From contig FWWN02000294.1 in the NCBI GenBank assembly GCA_900175165.2, positions 1 to 12,931 on the forward strand: DNA of 12,931 nt, given 5' to 3'. Position 1 is the first letter of the stretch. Every line of letters starts with the position of its first letter. Under the pieces are notes generated by a model. The model was not told the origin of the DNA and did not search any database. It saw only the letters and a program-made list of their open reading frames with translations. Made by a program: the position numbers and the translations under genes. Source of the DNA: Rhizomucor pusillus. Lineage: Eukaryota > Mucoromycota > Mucoromycetes > Mucorales > Lichtheimiaceae. This document shows, one piece after another, positions 1-5,715 of the stretch.

Positions 1-111
1 ATATACACTCTTTGCAGAAAGTAAATTCGCCGAATAGATTTCGCGCCGCTTACAAATCAGATGTCGCATCTCCAAGAGGTCTTGTCGTCCGGAGCTTGGC
101 ACTTCAAGGAG

Positions 112-118
112 TATATAA
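112..118 (+). promoter_or_regulatory. TATA box of element A transposase
   Basis: TATATAA lies 73 bp before the ATG at 191 and is followed by a CT-rich stretch, a usual fungal transcription-start context. The flanking CTTGGCAC (95-102) recurs before B's TATA box at 5638-5645, so this is a conserved promoter of the transposon family rather than a chance AT stretch. Confidence 0.65.
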
Positions 119-190
119 GATGCGTAAGCGTTTTCAACCTCAGGTTTCCTCCTTCTACAACACTGTACATTTGAGATTTCACATTGCAAG

Positions 191-1436
191 ATGAGCATCC
201 AGTTTATCTATGAAGATGGGCAAGGCACTGTTGTCGACGGGCAAGGCAGGCCTGAGCCCCTGGACTATGTCATTGATGAGGAGCAGTATGCTCTTGAAAC
301 GGTAAGTTCATACACGCAGTATTTGCGCAATCAGCCTCGCGAGAGGGACCGCGAGTCAGATGACATGCAGACCGAAGATGCAAAGAAGGATGTGGACGTC
401 CACATAAGAGAAGCGTCTACCAAGCGAGTGTACACGCTCTACACGGACCAGGATAAGGTCAGGTTCTTCAAACTGTTGTTTGAGAAATGTCTGAGTGCCT
501 CAGCCGCCGCAAAGCAGTTGGGTATCCATGTTCGTACGGGTCAAAGATGGGCCAAGCAGTATGAGGAAGATCCGGACAGCATCTTTGAGAAGCGTAAGAA
601 GAATAGTCGCCCGCATATCCTCAGCGAGGAGCATAAGAAGGTCATTTCGGAGTACATTGATGTGAATCCTTCGGCTGTCCTGGAACAGGTGATGGAGCGA
701 CTGCTTCAGAGGTTTGAGGGACTCAAGGTCTCCAAGAGTACTGTTTCTGACTTCCTGAGAGCGCAGTGCAACCTGTCGCTCAAGAAGGCCCGGTTTCAGC
801 CTGTGGACAGGAACAGCGAGAAGATCCAAGAGCGTCGTGATTGGGTTCGCAAGTGGGAGGGGACCTACATGGATTTCAGGACCAACTGCGTCTTCCTTGA
901 TGAGTCTGCTTTCCATGTGAACATGAAGCGCAGTATGGCCTGGTCCAAGAAAGGCTCGCCTGCTGTAGTCACTGTGCCCAAAACACGAGCGCAGACAACC
1001 ACCATCTTGGGCGCGATCTCTGCTTCCGGTCTGGTGAAGTGTAGCTTAAGGCGTCCACAGCCGCCAGCCAGCTAAGAAGAGGAAGCGAGGAGGTTATGCT
1101 GAGCTTATGAACACGGGACACTATCTTAGCTTCCTGAAGGCTACAATGGACTAGATGGACCAGTACCCACATATGAAGGGCTACTATTCTAAGTACATCA
1201 CGTCTCGTGGCTACCGGTATGCCTATCTTCCGCCGTACTCTCCTGAGCTCAATCCTATTGAGCAGTTATGGTCGGTCGTGAAGAGCAAAGTTAAGCGCAA
1301 CAGGTTCTTGGAAAAGGAGACGCTAATGACCAGGATCAGTGAAGCGGCTGACAGCTTAAATATGAGCGATTACGAAGGTTTCGTTTTTCATTCCCATAAA
1401 TGCTTAGATAAGTGTCGCAGCAGAGAGCAACTCTAA
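191..1436 (+). pseudogene. Tc1/mariner (IS630-superfamily) DD34E transposase, element A, broken
   Basis: Transposases of this family cut at their own terminal repeats and insert at TA. The N-terminal frame (191-1075) has a YEDG/GRPEP leader, a helix-turn-helix at about residues 98-125 (SASAAAKQLGI), a second one near 176-200 (VSKSTVSDFL), and the first catalytic Asp in FLDESAF (D237). The C-terminal frame (1155-1436) has SPELNPIE with the catalytic Glu at 1260-1262. Compared with the relative at 5716-7024, three lesions are visible. A CCAG duplication at 1064-1071 shifts the frame. A TAG at 1152-1154 replaces a Glu codon. About 42 nt are missing near 1188, in frame, which removes the DNALIH block and thus the second catalytic Asp. 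The gene cannot make an active enzyme. Its codon use is more GC-rich than that of element B. The start at 191 is fixed by alignment to B and by the TATA box. Confidence 0.9.
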
Positions 1437-1890
1437 TGTGCTTCTCAAGATGAGTCGATGTCCGCACATTGCATGTGGGGAGCTCACAGTCGCCGCAAAT
1501 ATCTGTGTTGATAGATCGCAGAATACGCATTTCGTTCTTTCTGTTCTTTGGGTTGCATAGCGTCAAGTGCAGGGCTGCCCTTTGACTGACACTACATGTT
1601 ACCTGTTGAAGACTGTGTGGTCCTAACTACACCATTGCTGTACGCTGGTATCCTGGATCAATCCAACAGTGATACTCACGAACGATGTTACCAAATCCAT
1701 GTTTGTGCAGAAATTGCGTGCATCATTGTTCAAACAAGGGAAAATTGGGACAAAATTGAAGTCGCTCTCTGCGAAATGTAAATCGCTTTTCGAGAACGGT
1801 ATGGTTGTCATATGAAAAGCCAAAGTCGCAGTTGTGAGAGGATTCGAATCGTTTATTGGGAGCAGCAATCTCGCCATAAAGGAAAATACG
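1437..1890 (+). other. 3' non-coding part of element A
   Basis: No gene is supported here. The stretch from about 1760 to 1875 carries several GTCGC/GCGA-type words (AAGTCGCTC, AAATCGCTT, AAAGTCGCAG, TCTCGCC). They resemble a decayed version of the ATGTCGC heptamer array at the ends of element B and probably mark A's inner terminal repeat. Short open frames at 1596-1781 (+) and 1623-1877 (-) overlap each other and show no recognisable protein. The mirror is 11042-11495. Confidence 0.4.
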
Positions 1891-1998
1891 TATGTACGAA
1901 CATGTCAATCGAAACACGTTCTACAGAGGCTCCTTATTGGAAATAGTCTACCGAATGTCAGAAATCCTTCAAATGGCTAAAAAAGCAGGATACATAGC

Positions 1999-2067
1999 AC
2001 AAGTTTCAGCAATCTTGGTCATGAGCGTCTCCTCGTCTAATAGCTTATGTATCGCACTCTTCACTAC
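1999..2067 (-). pseudogene. Fossil of a third transposase C-terminus
   Basis: Read on the minus strand, this stretch encodes VVKSAIHKLLDEETLMTKIAE. It aligns with the region just after the catalytic Glu in A (SVVKSKVKRNRFLEKETLMTRISEA) in the same order and spacing. The upstream residues do not contain the LNPIE motif, so the piece is cut off or heavily decayed. It is antisense to A and lies about 110 bp beyond A's proposed inner end, so it is not A's own C-terminus, which is intact at 1260-1436. The match is short and was made by eye. Confidence 0.6.
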
Positions 2068-2625
2068 TGCAGGGAAATATCCGCGCGAAGGATGCCCACG
2101 TGTGATATTCGGTTGTCTTGTAGCGATGTAGCAGTAGGCAACGTAGGTGCTTTGAGACTCTTATCCGTATTTATTATAGGATGAGGTGGAAGGGTAGCTT
2201 ACCCTGACCGGAAATATATGATAATTTAGAGTGAGGTCGACCAGATAGAGGTGATATGGATAACTGTGTGTTACATACGGGTCAGGGAAAGGATACAACT
2301 ATGTACATGTTTCAACCTATTTGGAATTATTTCTATAGGAAATGTCTTGTATGAATATTTGATGCGCGACTCATATCATTATGCCACCCAAACTTGCACG
2401 TTTTTCAAGTCCTAATCTGCCTGCTTCAGAGCTGAAAATCAAGAAGAACAAACAACTGTATTGTGGTTTCAAATCTGGAATAAACAGAAAGCAGGATCAT
2501 ACAGTATAGGAGTTTGGTATTTATAAGGACAGATTGGATATGTTGAAGGGAATTCATACAAAGAAATGTTATTGATGCAACGACTGAAGTCGTTGGCAGT
2601 ATGTATAGGAGTAAACAAAGCGGAC
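2068..2625. other. AT-rich intergenic stretch with small inverted repeats
   Basis: No protein is supported. AGGGTAGCTTACCCT at 2191-2205 is a 6-bp stem with a 3-base loop. Overlapping it, CCCTGACC at 2202-2209 pairs with GGTCAGGG at 2280-2287. CAACGACT-GA-AGTCGTTG at 2578-2595 is an 8-bp hairpin 31 bp past the stop codon of the F-box-like gene and would lie in its 3' untranslated region. The mirror is 10307-10864. Confidence 0.5.
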
Positions 2626-4272
2626 TCATGGGTGGTAGGCTTTTGCGGCGCTTTCGTTCGCACTTTTTAAGGCCCTTGCATAGCCTTTGTTGACGATTTG
2701 TAGTGAACGATTTCTGAGCTCGGTCAGATAGGGCAAGAGATTGATCTCTTGGTTGTTCTCTTGGGCGTAACCCTCCAGAAGCACAATGCTGTCCACCACG
2801 GTCATCAGATAGTCATTTTTAACTCCTTCCATATTTTTCCTCAGCGCTGCAAAGGTTGTTGTATCCTGCTTGAAATAATGTTCAAATGCTTTAACCAGAC
2901 GAAGCTGCACCAAGAGTCTTTCGCAATCCCCTTTCCTTGCTGTTCGGTGAGCCAGACAAGAAACAACGAAAGAAGCCAGACGGTGTGTGTGCTCCGAGCG
3001 CGAGGTCAATGCCGAGCGGTGATCTGCATACGCGACGGGGTTGAATGGATAGAAAGCTCTCAAGTAGAACCGAAGGCTGTGAAATGACCAAGCCAAATTT
3101 GCTGAGGACTTGCCATATTGTCTGAGCAGTCTGTTCGATGAACAGAGCTTACCGCATCGACTGCGAATTAGGATATCTGTAGCAACCTTTGGTTGCTTGA
3201 GTTCCTGCGGCAAATTGCTTACGGATGACCCTAGAAATGGATGCCTTGAGTCGTTTAAATCGTCACCGTGGAAGCCACCGACAGCCAACAGTTCGAGATC
3301 ACCAACTCTGATGGTCAATTCATAATAGTCCCATCCTGAATTGCTTTTGACGCGGATCGCAGCCTCGGCGTGCTGCTTAAAAGGGATGCTTGAGTTGTCC
3401 GCGCAATCATCGATCGTTGGTCTGCGGTGGAGGAAGAGGTCAATGCCGGTGATAAAGAACCAATAATTGTCGAAGATCACGACTGCTTCAATATATCTTT
3501 CAGCAAGCTCCTTGACCAGGTCATTGGCTGCAGTCGAGGTCAGTGTGTTAGCAGGCGATAGGCCTTCATGTTTGTATGCATCAAGGTAGTCTGCTTGGTA
3601 TCGAACTCCACGCTCAAGCAATCGACTCGTCGGCAAAGGTGGATTGACGACTTCTGATGCTGACTGGCTAGCACGGAGTCGAGCTTCACCCGCTCGAATA
3701 CAGAGACGCTTCATAAAACCTTTATGTCTGTTAACTTCCTCCGGAGTCTCGTACTTGTCCACGTCAGGGTCTTGGTCTGCTGGTGCTGGACGTTTAACCG
3801 GAAGAGTAGGACTAGGTGTCTGGATGCTTGGCACAGCATCGTATTTTCGAGCAAGTGCGTCGCGCTTGGTGTGCCAGATGCTTCTGTGCGCCGCGGGCAC
3901 CGTTATCATGATGGTGTCTGCCTTCGCATGGCTGATACAGATGCACCATATAAGCCATTTAGCAAATTTGGACTTTGAGCTACTTGTTTTAGGTATTATT
4001 AGTTCTTCAAGCGCATGGCTATCCTTGATTGCTTTCTCCAGAAATGCTATTGGCAGTTCTTGCTCAGGAAGCTTGATGTGCCTGGACGTTGCCAGTTGCA
4101 ATGGGTTTACTGTCATGGAGAGTTCCAAGACATCATCAGAACGGAGTTTGACGCTCTTCTTCCATATTGTTTCGCTGGTTTCCGCAAAGTTCAGTCGGTC
4201 CTCCCAAGAGTCAAGAAGTTGGTGTATGTGGAGGATGATCTCTGGGGGTAAGCTTTCAGGTGGTGAAGCCAT
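2626..4272 (-). CDS. F-box-like hypothetical protein, left copy
   Basis: This is a 548-residue intact single-exon frame. The N-terminus (about residues 7-40, LPPEIILHIHQLLDSWEDRL followed by NFAETSETIWK) resembles an F-box, the segment that binds Skp1 in SCF ubiquitin ligases. The match is by pattern only. A Pro/Asp/Glu/Lys-rich linker lies at about 148-180. I do not recognise the remaining 370 residues, which have mixed alpha/beta character and no signal peptide or membrane segment. If the F-box is real, the C-terminal part would be the substrate-recognition region. The start has A at -3 and G at +4. An in-frame 5' exon is possible (see 4740-4742). It is transcribed outward, tail-to-tail with element A, and is probably a host gene rather than transposon cargo. 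Confidence 0.75.
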   Translation of the reverse strand: MASPPESLPPEIILHIHQLLDSWEDRLNFAETSETIWKKSVKLRSDDVLELSMTVNPLQLATSRHIKLPEQELPIAFLEKAIKDSHALEELIIPKTSSSKSKFAKWLIWCICISHAKADTIMITVPAAHRSIWHTKRDALARKYDAVPSIQTPSPTLPVKRPAPADQDPDVDKYETPEEVNRHKGFMKRLCIRAGEARLRASQSASEVVNPPLPTSRLLERGVRYQADYLDAYKHEGLSPANTLTSTAANDLVKELAERYIEAVVIFDNYWFFITGIDLFLHRRPTIDDCADNSSIPFKQHAEAAIRVKSNSGWDYYELTIRVGDLELLAVGGFHGDDLNDSRHPFLGSSVSNLPQELKQPKVATDILIRSRCGKLCSSNRLLRQYGKSSANLAWSFHSLRFYLRAFYPFNPVAYADHRSALTSRSEHTHRLASFVVSCLAHRTARKGDCERLLVQLRLVKAFEHYFKQDTTTFAALRKNMEGVKNDYLMTVVDSIVLLEGYAQENNQEINLLPYLTELRNRSLQIVNKGYARALKSANESAAKAYHP

Positions 4273-4972
4273 CCTGATGGGGGAAGGAAAATGGAGGAAG
4301 GAGCTCGTCGTGCATTATGTCAAACCTTTGGTCGTTATGAACCACTGCCCGTTGCTGCAGAATCTTTCCGTTGTAGTACAACAAGGTGCATGACATTACA
4401 ACCTATACCTTTCTTTCTTTCAACTGCACCATATACGTAGGCCAGTTAACAGCTCTTTCTAGCTAAATATAGTCTGTGAAAGACACATGCAAGTGCAACT
4501 TGCAAATGAGCTGCGTTGGTATCTGCTTTGATTCTTTGAGTATGACAAGGCGTAGCAATTCCCTCTTTGTGCAGGTGTTTAAGTGCCGCTGTGTGTGACA
4601 CTTGCGCGAATTTCTAAACAAAATACATAAGCTACATATCAATAATAGTTCTGGTATGGTCTTCTTATGGAGTACGCTGCAGCAAAGCAAAGCTTCGTTG
4701 TATCTGAACTTGAAACGTTTTGCTATCAAATTACCTGTCCATGGGGCTCGTCACAGCAAACGGTGGGGGGGGGCGCGCAGCAACTGTCACGCGCCCAACT
4801 GGTCGGCAGTCAAAAAAAGAATATTTTATAGACCCAAGGCTCACCAACGCAGCTCTTTCACTCTCTGTCGACCGCAATTCCAGCGCGAGGAGGTGTGGCG
4901 GCCAAAATGTTCATGTACTCTCCTGTCTATGACGTGAAGCTACTTGGGCATTAGTGTCCGTCTGTCTTATGG
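4273..4972. other. Upstream region of the F-box-like gene
   Basis: No firm gene lies here. From the gene outward on the minus strand it holds: a CT-rich tract ending in CAG just before the start codon; overlapping open frames at 4463-4729 (-) and 4602-4937 (+) that look like chance; a GC-rich hairpin GGGCGCG 4771-4777 / CGCGCCC 4790-4796 next to a run of nine G at 4765-4773; and a strong TATA box. The mirror is 7960-8659. Confidence 0.5.
4822..4830 (-). promoter_or_regulatory. TATA box, probably for the F-box-like gene (left)
   Basis: TATAAAATA on the minus strand points toward the F-box-like gene, whose annotated start is 550 bp away. An ATG at 4740-4742 lies 79 bp downstream, the same spacing as TATA to ATG in elements A and B. 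That ATG begins ATG-GAC-AG followed by GTAATT, a possible splice donor. Joining it to the CAG acceptor before 4272 keeps the frame, giving Met-Asp-Arg before MASPP. Confidence 0.4.
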
Positions 4973-5109
4973 TCCGGTTATGCCGGGTGTAAGACGATCT
5001 TTGCGATTCAGTTATGCTGGTCGTGAAGATGTTTGTTCTGTAGTTCGGTTACGCCGGCTATAGAACCGGCTTTGTGAATCGGTTATGCCGTTCATGAAGC
5101 CTTTTTGCT
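4973..5109. repeat. Degenerate tandem repeat, four units of 34-37 bp (left)
   Basis: Units start at about 4973, 5007, 5044 and 5078. Each begins with a version of TTCGGTTATGCCGG followed by GTGAAG-like and TTTG-like words. Several units can fold: CCGG-TTATG-CCGG in the first, and GCCGG/CCGGC around an 8-base loop in the third. No coding frame runs through the array. The units differ at several sites, so the array is old compared with the palindrome. Function unknown. Confidence 0.75.
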
Positions 5110-5112
5110 TTT

Positions 5113-5412
5113 TTGGGACCAGTGTCTTCCACCTTCTCGTGGTTGGTCCTGTTAATCATGGCTTCCAGTCATGAGAACCGAGAGAAGACATCTACTTTGA
5201 AACCTTTTGTAATAATAATACTTTTTAATAATAATGAAAGCACATTGGAAGAACGAGTTTGCAATATGATTGTCTATGCAAAGTTTTTAAGTATGCTCCA
5301 CTCCAACCGCCTGTTGATGCTATGTGCTGTATGGAAGTCAAAACGCGTGTATCCCAAGAAAGCTGAGAATCCGCAGCAGAAAGAGATTATCAGATACTTC
5401 ACGCGTTTGTAA
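5113..5412 (+). CDS. Unrecognised 99-codon reading frame (left)
   Basis: I do not recognise this product. The first third runs through AT-rich repetitive sequence and looks non-coding. The last 60 codons (from about NESTLEERV to IIRYFTRL) are more protein-like, with a balanced mix of charged and hydrophobic residues. The TAA at 5410-5412 is followed 31 bp later by AATAAA (5444-5449), as expected for the 3' end of a gene. No promoter or convincing start is visible, so it may be the last exon or remnant of a gene whose 5' part has been lost. It sits between the tandem repeat and element B. Confidence 0.25.
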   Translation: MGPVSSTFSWLVLLIMASSHENREKTSTLKPFVIIILFNNNESTLEERVCNMIVYAKFLSMLHSNRLLMLCAVWKSKRVYPKKAENPQQKEIIRYFTRL

Positions 5413-5443
5413 CCTTTGATGAGTAAGTGCTCTCAATAGATAA

Positions 5444-5449
5444 AATAAA
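5444..5449 (+). terminator. AATAAA polyadenylation signal (left)
   Basis: AATAAA lies 31 bp after the stop codon of the 5113-5412 frame and about 43 bp before the tip of element B. The hexamer is short and the stretch AT-rich, so chance is possible. The mirror is 7483-7488. Confidence 0.35.
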
Positions 5450-5492
5450 AGACTGCGAAAAGGTATCCTCACTGTGTTAGAAAGTTTTTATA

Positions 5493-5609
5493 CTGTATTT
5501 CCAAAAAGTAATGTCGCAACGAATGAAAATCAATGTCGCAGGCCTATGCAAATTAATGTCGCTTTGGCAGTGAAAAGTAATGTCACGTGTTTCAAAGTGG
5601 ATGTCGCTT
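5493..5609 (+). repeat. Element B left terminal inverted repeat (perfect part)
   Basis: 117 bp identical in reverse complement to 7323-7439. It holds five of the six left heptamers. Similarity continues imperfectly to about 5650. Confidence 0.85.
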
Positions 5610-5629
5610 GCTTAGAAATCGCATGTCGC
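5511..5629 (+). repeat. Six ATGTCGC heptamers at about 22-bp spacing, likely transposase-binding array
   Basis: ATGTCGC starts at 5511, 5533, 5556, 5601 and 5623, with a variant ATGTCAC at 5580. Steps are 22, 23, 24, 21 and 22 bp, close to two turns of the helix, so all copies face about the same side of the DNA. Tc1-type elements bind transposase through short direct repeats in long terminal repeats. A role as binding sites is inference from position, repetition and phasing. Confidence 0.75.
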
Positions 5630-5652
5630 AAGAAATTCTTGGCACATCGGAA

Positions 5653-5660
5653 TATACATA
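5653..5660 (+). promoter_or_regulatory. TATA-like box of element B transposase
   Basis: TATACATA lies 55 bp before the ATG at 5716 and is preceded by CTTGGCAC, as in element A. A CT-rich stretch (5680-5705) follows. It lies just inside the imperfect part of the terminal repeat, so transposase bound to the inner heptamers could block its own promoter. Confidence 0.55.
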
Positions 5661-5715
5661 ATGGGTGCTGTGTTGTTATCCTTCAATTTTCTTTCTCACC
5701 ACTTTACGATTTAAC

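Larger units (their letters stand above)
6..1890 (+). mobile_element. Tc1/mariner element A, left copy, degenerate
   Basis: A DD34E-type transposon surrounds the broken transposase at 191-1436. The outer tip near position 6 follows TATA and resembles the tip of element B: TATAC, a T-rich stretch, then AGAAAGTAAATTCGCCGAA in A against AAAAAGTAATGTCGCAACGAA in B. The inner end is placed at about 1890 because GGAAAATACG-TA there resembles B's right end GGAAATACAG-TA. TA dinucleotides at both ends fit the TA target duplication known for this superfamily. The terminal repeats are degenerate, so the exact ends, above all the inner one, are inferred. Confidence 0.55.
1..5609 (+). repeat. Left arm of a 5.6-kb perfect inverted repeat
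   Basis: This arm matches 7323-12931 as an exact reverse complement. All paired reading frames have coordinates summing to 12932 and identical proteins, and checked stretches match base for base, including a 9-base G run at 4765-4773 that pairs with 9 C at 8159-8167. Identity stops at the inner side after T5609: G5610 would need C at 7322, but A is found. The arm contains element A, a fossil transposase piece, the F-box-like gene, a tandem repeat, an unknown reading frame and the left outer end of element B. The outer limit is unknown because identity reaches the window edge. Confidence 0.98.

Noticed and set aside
302..320. GTAAGT followed by an AG as an intron in element A's transposase
   Set aside because: The stretch is coding: B has the matching codons (SHTQYL against SYTQYL) in unbroken frame at the same place.
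1892..2131. 79-codon plus-strand frame
   Set aside because: Its middle is antisense to the transposase fossil at 1999-2067, and it resembles no protein I know.
3644..4393. 249-codon plus-strand frame antisense to the F-box-like gene (mirror 8539-9288)
   Set aside because: It covers the N-terminal half of the well-formed 548-codon frame on the other strand, has a Ser/Cys-rich low-quality composition and no recognisable domain. It is a shadow frame.
4907..4954. 15-codon frame beginning ATG-TTC-ATG after AAA
   Set aside because: It is too short to support, and the nearby TATA box fits the opposite strand better (TATAAAATA toward the F-box-like gene).
4740..5109. Long terminal repeat of a retrotransposon
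   Set aside because: A TATA box and repeats are present, but there are no TG...CA ends, no primer-binding site, no target duplication and no reverse-transcriptase frame.
5511..5629. CRISPR-like array
   Set aside because: The repeat is only 7 bp, the spacing is about 22 bp, it lies in a transposon terminal repeat, and there are no associated genes.
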